From Dysidea avara (Eukaryota; Porifera; Demospongiae; Dictyoceratida; Dysideidae): DNA of 64,000 nucleotides. The stretch spans positions 8,085,277 to 8,149,276 of the forward strand of contig NC_089281.1 of the NCBI RefSeq assembly GCF_963678975.1. Reading direction: 5' to 3'. Positions 54,236 through 64,000 of the stretch are shown piece after piece. The stretch's first letter is position 1, and the number at the start of each line of letters is the position of its first letter. The translations under genes were made by a program, and so were the position numbers. The notes under the pieces were generated by a model, which saw only the letters and a list, made by a program, of their open reading frames with translations, had not been told where the DNA came from and did not search any database.

Positions 54236-54980
54236 TGTAGAGTAATGTCACCGTCTCCGTTACCCAATATTAAGCGCATGTGTCATATATAAGCGCACAA
54301 TGACAATGAGTTGCCAGCATAGATAATCTGTAATAAAAGGTCACATATTTTTGTGCTTTTACTAAGTACTTATATTTTTCATATTTCAGTATAGCTAACT
54401 CTGCTAAGGCCACTCCAAATAAATTCTCAGACTGTTTCCCGTCCTGGACTCAAGCATATTTGCATGCGTGCGGGCGGTTCATTTCCATTATTTCAGGGGC
54501 GTAGGGAGGGGGGTTCCGGGGGGTTCAGGAACCCCCCCTGTAAAATTTAGACTTCTGCAAGCAGGATCCTAACACACCATTTAGTGTGGCAGGACAAAAT
54601 GAGTGAGCAATATAGTGTAATGGCACAGCACAACAATTGATAAAACTTACATTCATCTCTCAGGGAAGGATTTACATAGGTAGCATGAGCCCTCTTCAAA
54701 AGATCGATATACTCTAATAGAGCAGTCAGGTATATACTCTAATAGAGCAGTCAGGTATACTCTAATAGAACATGCATGTAAATATCCATGTCCATATGAA
54801 GTTTTTCAGACATTCCAACATTAAATGCAAAACTTAGCATGACCTCATACTGCTATAGGTTTGGTGTGCAGTGTTTAAAGATATAGAGCTCCAGTAATTT
54901 ATCACTTGTGTTATGCAAAATGAATTCATGCTATGCATATTTGTATAGCTATATTGTTTTTAATATCTGTAACACTATGT
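54236..54980. other. HAUS5 upstream region and repeat fragments
   Basis: 54236-54310 is the likely HAUS5 promoter, with CCAAT at about 54263-54267 and a GCGCATG stretch. 54483-54540 holds a G-rich then C-rich inverted stretch (GGGGCGTAGGGAGGGGGGTT and GGAACCCCCC), the look of a common invertebrate repeat end. 54708-54775 has about three tandem partial copies of the TCTAATAGAGCAGTCA motif. Confidence 0.45.
54708..54775 (+). repeat. Three tandem partial copies of the TCTAATAGARCAGTCA motif
   Basis: TACTCTAATAGAGCAGTCAG occurs twice, 24 bp apart, followed by a third copy changed to TCTAATAGAACATGC. Confidence 0.85.
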
Positions 54981-55039
54981 TGTTGCTGACTGAACCTATG
55001 ACCAGGGTTTATTTAAACAAATCTGATGTTGTATATATC

Positions 55040-56290
55040 TTCTAGTTTGTTGATTGTTGTTTGGTGATGAGGGCCCCAGATAGCTGAGTAGTATTCAGTG
55101 GAAGGTAACAGTAATTGATTTGAATTGGAGCATTATATAAATTCCTTTTCATGAATCCAAGAAGTTGGTTTGCCTGTAATTTAGATAGGTTCCCAAGATA
55201 GTCTATGGTGGAGGCAGACACCAAGATAGTTGTGTTCTGTTACTATATATATTCAGTGAAATATTGGACATTTTATATACAAAGTTGCTTTTACTGTGAT
55301 GAGTTGTAAATTGTAGATTACATTTGGGAATGTTAGTTTCCATCAACCAGTTTTTTGCTCATTGTGTTAGGGAGTCAAAGTCATTTTGAAGCATTCTATG
55401 GTCATTGGGTGTAGCTATAGAGTAGAATGTCATCGGCAAATAATCAAATTTCACTTTTGATGCTTGTTACAATATCATTAATGTAAATTAAGAATAGCAC
55501 AGGACCAAGTACGGATCCTTGTGGAACACCAGATGTCACTTGACACACAGATGACTTTAAGCCTTCAACCACAACCTGTTGAGTACGACAACGGAGGAAG
55601 GACTCGAACCAATGCAAGATATTTCATAGTAATTTGTAAAGAAGTCTAGAATGAGCTAGCTACTCTGTCAAATGTTTTAGAAAAGTCTAATATGGCGGCA
55701 TCAACTTGTTTAGATTTCTGTCTATACCGTTTGCAATGTCATTAATAGTAGTTAGTATTTGTGTTTCACAGGAATTTTAGATCTGGTTATCTGAGAGGAT
55801 GTTTTGATCTTCCAAATGCTTCATGATTTGACTTACAATGATATGCTCCATTGTTTTACAAACAATTGAAGTAAGTGAAATTGGACGATAGTTACCTGGG
55901 TTAGACTTTGCACCTTTTTAAATACTGGAGTGATGTAAGCATGCTTTGGAACTGTCCCAGATTCTAGTGATTGTTTGAAAATATGTGTTATAGAAGCAGT
56001 TGTGGCCTTCAGTACACACGGATGTAGAGAATCTGGTCCAGGAGATTTGGATGTGTCAAAATTGGTTAGCAAATTATAAACACCTTGTTCAGTAATCCAA
56101 ATGTAGGAAAGGATGGAAATAAAGACAGACGTTTGTCAGGAATGTTATCTTCAGTTGTAAAATAGACTAGAAATGTTGGTTTAGGAGGTTAGCTTTCCCA
56201 ACAGAGTCATTTACAGTACGGCCATTTAGAGGGATTTTTTTAATGCACTGATACCACTGTCTCTTGTTGTTGTGACTTAATATGATGCCA
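55040..56290 (-). pseudogene. Degenerate non-LTR retrotransposon (LINE) reverse transcriptase fragment
   Basis: Read on the minus strand, 56072-55833 codes DTSKSPGPDSLHP...LKATT and IFKQSLESGTVPKHAYITPVFKK, the RT fingers of Jockey/CR1-type LINEs. Around 55540-55430 lies [13 protein letters not shown] and, after a stop, LFADDILLY, the catalytic palm motif. 55200-55060 resembles the LLGFMKRNL thumb region. Stops and frame changes throughout show it is dead. No endonuclease domain was identified in the window. Confidence 0.85.
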
Positions 56291-56299
56291 TAATGACTA

Positions 56300-57130
56300 T
56301 TTACTGTTTGGTGAGTATATACCTCATCACATACACCTTCACTTTATTACAAATTAGCTATGTATATAATATATATATATATATATGGAAAGATTAGTAC
56401 ATCATGAAGGGACAATTAATGAAAGAAAGCTACAAAAAAATCAAGCAAGACACTTCTGTGTTGCATGGTGAGGGGGAGTGGGGGAAGGGCAGTGGTGTAG
56501 CACACAGTGTGTTGTTTACAGGGTGTATGTGCATAGCTCTGTGCATGGTTATCCTTTCTCCAATTCTCCAATGAGATTATTTTTAGCGAAGTCAATCAGG
56601 CACACACCAAATTTAAGTGAAATCATTCTGGCCATTTGCAAGACACGCATAGCCCAAAACATCAATATCCTTATTATTATTATTACCACAACAGATTTCA
56701 TTGTCTAAGTGTTCACAGAACTATACAACTATTGACTAAAAGACCAATTCATTATGTTATATGCATGCAGGGAAACTGTATAGATCACTGAACCATTGTA
56801 ACAACTAGTACATGCCTTTCAGTAGTAAGCAAACAGAGTAATGACTAGAAAGTTATAAGGTAATACCAAGCATATAGCAAATGTGCAGCATGGTTGAGAC
56901 TCAGTACAGAACAGTCATTCACGTAAAAGGCCAGTACAAAGTAGAATCAGAGCAGCTACCATTGGTTTCCCAAATTTTTAATCCTTGTTTTAATTTAGCT
57001 GTTTTGGCATGGGTTTGCTAATAGTTTCAATAATTTCTATGACTGTTGTATTAGAATGCAAAAATAATGCTCAGAGCTATATACAACAATAAAAAAAGTA
57101 ACTGCTGCATGCAGAAAATAAACAGCATTT
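56300..57130. other. Intergenic, AT-rich, nothing recognised
   Basis: Contains an (AT)n stretch at about 56367-56386. No gene, tRNA or transposon end was identified. Confidence 0.5.
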
Positions 57131-57136
57131 AAAGGC

Positions 57137-57752
57137 TATATATAGTAGTATTGTGGCACAATGCAAAAATCGTACACTTTTTCATAAAAGCATGAAACTT
57201 TCCACAAAAGTAGTATAAATTTTTTGGTATAGTGCCATTGCAGATTTGATCTTTGGGGACTTCTATGGCCCTTTTTGCCCAGAATAAAACATGGTACCGA
57301 TATAAAGATCTTTTTGAACAAAACAACGTTAATAGTTTTTAATAGGTGATTTTATTTATTATACATGAGTTTTGAGATAGTTTACCTCTCCATGGGTAAT
57401 TTACACCCCAAGGGCAGGTAAATTTAGGAGATGATAATAACAATCATATAGCTATATAATTTCAAAGCGGAATTATCTATTAACTTCAAATAAAACCAAA
57501 TTGTTTCATTCAACAAGACCTTAACTTACTTTGGTGCCATGTTTTAGCATGCCAATTAATGCCTCAGGGAGATAAGGACAGAAATGATCAAATTTCTGGG
57601 CAAAAATGGCCATAAAGGTCACCAAAGGTCAAATCTGTGATGGCACTATATCAAAAATACATGTCATGAGGAATACTATATAATTATGTGGAAAGTTTCA
57701 TGCTTTTATGAAAAGGTGCACGATTAGCTAATGTGTACTATATAAATATAAA
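57137..57752. mobile_element. Fold-back element with about 125-bp imperfect inverted arms
   Basis: 57163-57290 and 57597-57727 are inverted copies: both contain, in opposite orientation, GAAAGTTTCATGCTTTTATG, GGCACTATA and TTCTGGGCAAAAA. The arms differ by substitutions and short indels and enclose about 300 bp. Open frames in the left arm are by-products of the repeat. Confidence 0.8.
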
Positions 57753-60055
57753 TATGGTCTATGCAGCACATTCCACTACCTCTGCATGACCACTGTGTTT
57801 CATGTTTCAGTATATATAGCTCTTGATGCAATCCTGCAATTCTGATCTGAAAACAAGTACCTTATGGAATTAGCTCCTAGGTGGCCCCCATGCTTTAGGA
57901 GCAGTTCACTTTTTTTTCATGTAAATATCAGAGTACACACGATAATCTACTAAAATAAATCAACACAATTAGATGTGTATATGACTAAACTACAACACAA
58001 AAATAGCTAACAACTATGCAGAATGTGCAAACTGCACAATACATTGCATGGTGACATGGTATAAATGTAAGCATAATGATATGCTAAATCTAAGATGCAA
58101 GCATTTAAGTTGTCACTTCAATTCTTGTGGTAGCTCTCAGAGTCATTACTTGGCTATAAATCTTCATTAATATTGACATTGCTTAGTTCAGTGACAAGTC
58201 CTGGATTTGGAATTATTATCTCAGCAGCTACATACCTATAGTTTGCAAAATAGTTATATATCTGTAGACCATGTTGTACACTGTAGGAGCACCTTAAACC
58301 TGCATGTGTCTGTTTAAAGTAAACATCAACATTAAATTGTCTTGCAATATAATATATATATATATATAAACTTGACATTTTACATATTTGGGGTTACTAC
58401 AAAAATTAAAAACTGTCTCTGAAGACTCCACACGTTATTAGAATAAATTGCAGATTTCTAGTATAACATAATTTCCATGGTTCCTTAAGTTTTAAATTTT
58501 TATAGAGCAATGAGATGTTGACGCTCATTTTCAACAGTAGCAAAGTTCTCATAGTCATAGTGAACAGCAGCAAATTTACAGCACAGTTGTTGCACATCTT
58601 TATAAAAAGGACAAATACAAGCTTTACGAACATCTTTGGTGTTGTCTGATCTTTGTACCTTCAAGGGAAGGTATGAGTCTGCTGGTCATTGCTGACCGAG
58701 GTAAGTTAAATGCATGGTATGCTACTGTTCCATTATCACTAAAATAATCTATTAGTACAGTCAGATAGTTTGTGGTACTACAGTTTCTAATACAATAATA
58801 TACCACATGTTTTAACCACCTCACTCAGCTTAAAAAGCATGGAAAATTTGCTCTTATAATATGGGTCATCTAGAGTGCAACACACACCTGATTATGTAAT
58901 GAGCTTCCATAGATGATAGCATATAAGTATAACGTCATGTATAGAATATACAGCCTTATGCAGCAGCATTGTATATAGTGGCTAGCTACCTGTTTTGTGT
59001 TATAAAACAACTAATGTGGGTCATAACTAGCTGGTCACTATTATATAACAAGCTACTCTAGTACTTGTTTCAGACTCAGTCTCAGAAAAAGATGGCTTTT
59101 GCCACAAATAGTCTTGGTAAACCTTAACTTTCTAGATGTGGTTACTTATTCTACATGCAACTACTATTATGCCAACTAGCTACAGACAAGTTGCTTGGCT
59201 AGTAAAATTTAGGTATTAGCTTTAAAGAGTCAAGGATTTGCACCAAAATCATTGAAGATCTTTGCACTGGAAATTTCACCTCTGCCAACTAGCCAGATGG
59301 TTAGAAAAGTCACAGTTTTTTCAAACTTGGTGTGTAGATCCATCAATTATTGTGATAGGATTTCTCTTGGCTGGTGGATCACCTTTGAACCAAAATTTTG
59401 CTCAACTTGTTCGCAGAAAACAAGCCTCTGCAGAAAACACAGGAAAAGTTTTACTGTGTAGTTTGGTAGGCCAATAACACTTGAAATCACACTCAAAATC
59501 TGGGAGCTCTTTTGAAGCACACAAAATAAAAGAAAAATATGACCAAATCATGTGAGATATTAAAATCCACTTGTCTGTCCAACAAAGTGAACACAGTTCT
59601 AAATCAAGGATGGTATTAGTGATGGGGGCACTAATGGTAACAAAGAGATTTGTTTCTTGCTTTCACTTTGCAGACCCTAGCATAGTTTTGTTCTCCTTGT
59701 ATAGCAGTGTGATCTCAACCTGCAAAACAAAAGACACTCCTCAGTAACCATTGACCTTTGTAATAACTATAGCTCTTAATTCTATACTCAATCAGTAACT
59801 GCATGGTCACATAAAAATTTTCTAGCTGCACTGCTTTGCACAAATATCACAGTGCATGTAGAAAAACAAGTATTTCCACTATTTAAACTCTATGCAAGGA
59901 TATTTCATGAAATTCTCAATCAACCTAATAGGTAAATCCAATTATAAAGCTGGACTACACATTCATCACCATTACGACATGCACAGCCAGCCAAAAAAAT
60001 TACTTTAGTCAGACAAATGGGAGCTATGCACTTACTAAAAGTCCACATAATATAT
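57753..60055. other. Intergenic, 2.3 kb, nothing recognised
   Basis: AT-rich, with (AT)n at about 58350-58367. Short open frames at 58154-58824 and 59252-59477 show no recognisable similarity or splice context. Confidence 0.5.
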
Positions 60056-60061
60056 TTTATT
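60056..60061 (-). terminator. AATAAA poly(A) signal directly after the ALKBH1 stop
   Basis: On the minus strand the TAA stop (60062-60064) is followed immediately by AATAAA, implying a very short 3' UTR. Confidence 0.6.
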
Positions 60062-63000
60062 TTAATGATAAACTTGTCTGATATTCATATTAATTCTAGT
60101 AGTATTTAGATATTGTTCAAAATGTTTCCAATTACTTAACAACCATTGATAGTCAAATTTCAATATGTCTGTAAAGTGAAAACCACTTTTGTTATGTTCT
60201 TGTAGACTCAAATCTTCATCAGGATTAACAGTGTGTCTTTCCATCTCAACTAAACAACATTGTAGTTTCTTAATTTGTTGTATTCTTTGACGTAAAGCTG
60301 CTTCAGTTAGACAGTCAGGAACAGATGGGTTTCTAGGAGTCAGTATCTTGGGTACTCCATGGTAAGCCAATCTTGACTGCTGGGACATGACAATAACATC
60401 ACCACTGTGAACAAACAAAGCTGTTGGTTTGATGTCCTTGGTCTGTCCTCCAATAAGGAAAACTGCTGACTGACTGAAACTAAAGTGCAGTAGTGTATAC
60501 TATCATAATAATACAATCACACACAACACACTATACTAAACCACTCTAATAATACAGTCAGGCATTGTGTAGTATTAATTGTGGCTGCACTGGGAAAACC
60601 AGTCTATACCTTCCTATGTAGCTCCATGCTACTTTCTCCAAATGGATTGATTTTTATGCTGCAAATTCTCTCCACCTTCAGCACCACACATACCCCATAT
60701 TTGAGCTATACATTCATGAAATACAAGTCCTCAGTACCTAAGTAAAAATGTAGGGAATACTCTAATAGAACAGTCACATAGAATTTAAAGAGTTGAAAAA
60801 ATTGTCCAGGGTTTGTTTGAACCAGGGGCCTTCTTCACACAAACTCTTCACCACTGAACTGCTGTTGTCAGCTGATCAGTTCACTTAATTTCTACAAATG
60901 AAAATTCTAGCTGAAATCTATTCAGTAGTAAAAGTTATAGATCTACCAATGGAGAATCTAGATTGTTCTACATCATTCTGTGTGTTCTAACATAAGTCTT
61001 TGAAAAAAGTGTGCATTGTATTAGATTATTCCCAAAAATAATTAAATAAAGTTTACTATTGAAAAATCTGTCTCCCATTTTGTGTTTAAATACCTCATAG
61101 TCAGTCAACGGTTTGTTTTTACCCAATTTCTTATCTACAGATACAATGATGATTATACAAATTGAAATCCATACAAACACAGCCAAGCCCTAAAAAGGGA
61201 TGCAGCCTGGGTAAAAAAGTTGTGATGGTAGCCAAGAAATGGCTGCAGTGATGTTAATGCTAAATAATGTTCACAAACTTTTCTACACAGGCTTTTAAGA
61301 CCGCACTTTTTTCACAGCTCGGTTCTTTTTACTATATAAGGTAATGGGTAAACTTCCAATGGACTTACAATGTGTCCTAAAATTAAGTGCATGCACAAAA
61401 AAAAACAAAAAAAACTGATGTTCCTGCCTGGAAGTGAACCAGGGACCTTGAGGGTGTAAGACTCACGTGATAACCACTACACTACAGGAACAACACATCA
61501 TAATGAGTCAAGAGTTGTACTCTAAATTTCTTAGCTAGTCACTTAGTGAGTCATCAACACACTGACTACCCATAGATTAAATGACTACTTTTAAAACATT
61601 ACTTTTACAGAGTAAGTGTATATTCCAAACAGTTAAACTAAGCTCTAAGGGGTTTAAACAAATCCACACTTAAACCAGGTGCACGTCCACAACCGGCTGA
61701 AGGTCAGCTGTGGGTGCATGCCTGGTTTACTAAAATTGCTTTTGCAAAATTTGTGTGAGTGTACCTATCTATCTACTGTTGTTTGTCTGTATGCACCCAC
61801 AAGAGCAAACTCTTTTAGTGGCAAAAGCAGTCAACCTATGAGAATTAAACACTTATGTATCAAACTTCTGCATAGGCACTGAGGCGGTTTCTTTTCATCA
61901 GCAGACCTCTTAGGATACTACGAAAAGCATATCTCATTGACTTGAAGGGGGGTATGTCCCTTACATATGTGAGGGCAGCCTTGAGGATTTGTAGAAATTT
62001 TTTTGGAAAAAACATGATAGACAAACTATAAAACAGTAGAGAAGATACTTATGTGTGTAATATGCAGTTTGTTTGGATAGTGTTTCCTTAGCAATGCATA
62101 GCAACATAATCAGAGGATTACGAACTAATCATGAAATTACAATTATTGTCTTAATTTTGATAATTCTGTATGACAGAAACTTACATTGTTGATTAATTCC
62201 AGCTACATAACTAGCTAGCTGCATGCGCCTGGTTTTTAGAAGCAGCACAACATCAACTTGTTTGGATTACCTGTGTACCTTCAGCAGTAATTTTGGAGTG
62301 TAAGTTGTAAACAGTACAAGCAGTATGATAACATCATTTGTCACTTTTGCTCAACAAAGAGCGAAGAGTTTTAGCATTTCTAAATTCTAATGTCAAATCT
62401 CTGCTAAAAAAAAACAAAAACAAAAAAAACCCTATCATATCGCCACCATTTTATACCACAATACTTAACTCATGTTGTAGCATGTGCCTTTTGGGTTCTG
62501 ACAAGTGTCTACCCTCTGTACCTGTTTCTTCATGCACAATATCATATTGAGGCATCAATTTTCTGCCGTATCGACACTTTCCATAAGGAGCATATTTACA
62601 GATAGATATTTGAGATGCATATGCTAAAAGACATTTGACACCTGTAACTGCACGATAAGCTACACCTCACCCCTTAATAATCTAGTCAGACCAAGCACAA
62701 AAACCACACCTTTTAATGGCCTAATTGTTTGAACATGGTGACCACACCCATTAATGATCTAGTGGTACTTATAAACAGTGACCACACCCTTTCGTTAGAA
62801 TAGCTGTGCTTATGATAGCATAACAAAAGAAAGTGCTGTGACCACGTCTCTCTCACCCAAAATACTCTAATAAAGCAGTCACCCTAATACAACAGCCAGG
62901 TATGATAATCTAATAGAACAGTCACATGTGTATATCATAGCTATATGCTATAATTTAAGGGATAAGAAGTAGTAAACAAAAGATACGAATGATGATATAG

Positions 63001-63431
63001 CAACATAGCTTGGTGGTGAAATCTTTACTTTGGCTGAACAGTTATGACATGCCAACATAAGGATTTTCCTAGTGTTGTTTAAGCTTAAGTTGAATTCAGA
63101 GGAGATTCCAGATCTCAGCTCCTTTGAATTCAAAGGATTGTGCCACTACTAGTCTGGCAAAATTCAACATAGCTTTGAAGTCAAGAACTCCCGGTACATG
63201 TATTAACAACTATATAGCCTTCTCACAGGTCCCTAGTGGGACAACACTTATGACATGATGATGGTATGTTATACTGCTCACATTCATCAGATCAGCTAAT
63301 ACACACAACATGGTATCCTAGTGTAGTTACCTGATGGATATGAGTGGAGCAGTGAGGTCTTGTTCAGAATGATCAGTGTGGCCAGACAGGGTAGCTCCTG
63401 TTTGGTAGTAATTTACAATTGCTGCCTCAGC
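60062..63431 (-). CDS. ALKBH1: AlkB homolog 1 dioxygenase, last two exons (5' part beyond the window)
   Basis: Exons 63331-63431 and 60062-60473. The upstream exon reads [23 protein letters not shown], with the HxD iron ligands (HTD). The next continues [38 protein letters not shown], where YHG carries the distal iron-binding His. It ends [11 protein letters not shown], with the R-x5-R 2-oxoglutarate-binding signature. These blocks match ALKBH1 rather than ALKBH2-8. Known roles: demethylation of m1A58 in tRNAs and oxidation of tRNA and DNA methyl marks in nucleus and mitochondria. Phases agree (2 into the last exon). The human protein extends about 35-40 residues past the RQV block; this one stops two residues after it. 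Upstream exons lie past 64000; none is clear in 63432-64000. Confidence 0.88.
60758..60880 (-). repeat. tRNA-derived SINE-like copy
   Basis: On the minus strand an A-box-like CAGTTCAGTGGTGA (about 60866-60853) and a B-box-like CTGGTTCAAAC (about 60831-60821) have tRNA-like spacing. The 3' part ends in TGACTGTTCTATTAGAGTA, the reverse of the dispersed 19-bp motif. This links that motif to a SINE tail. Confidence 0.5.
61407..61414 (-). terminator. T-run Pol III terminator after the tRNA-Val-like gene
   Basis: Minus strand reads eight T about five bases past the discriminator base of the tRNA-Val-like gene, with a second T-run beyond. Confidence 0.6.
61419..61491 (-). tRNA. tRNA-Val(TAC), atypical
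   Basis: 73 nt on the minus strand in the ALKBH1 intron. Acceptor stem GTTCCTG/CAGGAAC pairs fully. The D arm GTGTAGTGGTTATCAC is the usual tRNA-Val form. Anticodon loop CTTACAC gives TAC. T stem CCTGG/CCAGG pairs fully. Two oddities: the last anticodon-stem pair is T-C, and the T loop is TTCACTT, with C at position 58 where A is nearly universal. A T-run follows. It may be a working gene, a recent pseudogene, or a SINE head. Confidence 0.65.
62470..62930. repeat. Dispersed repeat, copy 1
   Basis: GTAGCATGTGCCTTTTGGGTT...TCTGACAA and CCGTATCGACACTTTCCATA are shared in order and orientation with 63740-63990. The copy ends in the TCTAATAGAACAGTCA motif, as does the other. Confidence 0.65.
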
Positions 63432-63481
63432 CTTAAACCTGTGTGGAATGGACACATAGCTTGACCAATGAAGAACGTTAT

Positions 63482-63500
63482 ATTACTACTACTACTACTA
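63482..63500. repeat. (ACT)n microsatellite
   Basis: Five to six tandem ACT units in the ALKBH1 upstream intron. Confidence 0.8.
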
Positions 63501-63739
63501 CCATATAGTGCTTGTCCACCCAATTACCTAACATTCTTAGACCAATGCAAAGCCAGACAACCAAGTGTTTGAATAGTAAAATGTTTAGACAATTGGTTCC
63601 AGCTAAGCAAACCCTTACAGAAACATCAATATTGAATTGGAATTTTTAATTGCCAAAATAAATTTTCAGTCCATCTGCCTCAAAGGGCTAAATGACACAT
63701 CTTCTAATCACAATTTTATGTCACAATAACAAATTTACT

Positions 63740-64000
63740 AGTAGCATGTGTCCTTTAGGATTCTGACAAATGTTTGCCCTCTGTATCTTGCTTACTTTTC
63801 ATCTCATCATCTACTCCATGCATAGAAACTATATGGAAGCATTAATTTTCCGTATCGATATTTTCCATACAAGCAGGTACATAATTTGGTACAAAATTAT
63901 TTGAAACACTTACAATAACTTATTTATCAGTCATGTACACCTCTTACACAACCACTTGCAATATTATAATAGAACAGTCATGGATCATATCAAAGATATG
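63740..64000. repeat. Dispersed repeat, copy 2
   Basis: Second copy of the repeat at 62470: GTAGCATGTGTCCTTTAGGATT, then TCTGACAAATG, CCGTATCGATATTTTCCATA and a terminal AATAGAACAGTCA near 63968. No coding exon is seen between 63432 and 64000. Confidence 0.65.

Noticed and set aside
57129-57326. Two frames of about 60 codons on the minus strand
   Set aside because: Located in one arm of the fold-back element; the other arm has stops in the equivalent frame.

Overview
This is a window of an animal nuclear genome. Genes are split by GT-AG introns, many only 50-150 bp long, the intergenic DNA is AT-rich, and there is no bacterial operon structure. Conserved animal genes appear one after another: NOP2, ARFGAP1, a BRMS1/SDS3-family gene, a VRK kinase, DRC1, HECTD1, TMEM234, a bZIP factor, HAUS5 and ALKBH1. 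DRC1 implies motile cilia. The compact layout, tiny introns and many MITE-like repeats fit an early-branching animal, most likely a demosponge. That placement is inference; no marker for the phylum is present.

Layout. 1-4659 (-): GH63-type glucosidase, cut by the left edge. 4823-6289 (-): single-exon NOP2 rRNA methyltransferase. 6402-9513 (+): ARFGAP1. 9740-12693 (-): BRMS1/SDS3-like Sin3-complex subunit. 12792-14944 (+): VRK-family kinase. 15031-17222 (-): DRC1. 17458-41253 (+): HECTD1, rebuilt here as 41 exons coding 2,444 residues, with a tRNA-Leu in one intron. 41278-41661 (-): TMEM234. 41660-42839 (+): EF-hand/coiled-coil protein. 43063-43985 (-): bZIP factor of the ATF3/FOS/JDP2 type. 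44255-54235 (-): HAUS5, 17 exons. 54236-60061: repeat-rich intergenic DNA with a dead LINE and a fold-back element. 60062-63431 (-): last two exons of ALKBH1, with a tRNA-Val-like gene in the intron between them; its 5' part lies beyond the right edge.

The genes mostly alternate in strand, which gives short shared promoters (NOP2/ARFGAP1, BRMS1-like/VRK, DRC1/HECTD1) and tight convergent 3' ends. The extreme case is TMEM234 and the EF-hand gene, whose ATG codons lie on opposite strands and overlap by two bases. The genes are unrelated housekeeping and regulatory functions: N-glycan-type glycosidase, ribosome biogenesis, Golgi traffic, chromatin repression, cilia, ubiquitin, spindle, RNA/DNA demethylation. 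There is no sign of a single pathway cluster.

The less ordinary content is in the non-coding DNA and fine structure: overlapping start codons; a 454-bp PIF/Harbinger-like element and several TA-flanked MITEs, two of which carry open frames; a perfect 17-bp hairpin with a UUCG loop; a 24-bp-stem cruciform; an NRF1/E-box/CRE cluster; a possible RFX X-box before DRC1; a KEP-rich low-complexity insertion in HECTD1; and a possible 33-nt intron in the VRK gene. All splice models were made by eye from donor/acceptor sites, phase and protein-family similarity recalled from memory, without alignment software.
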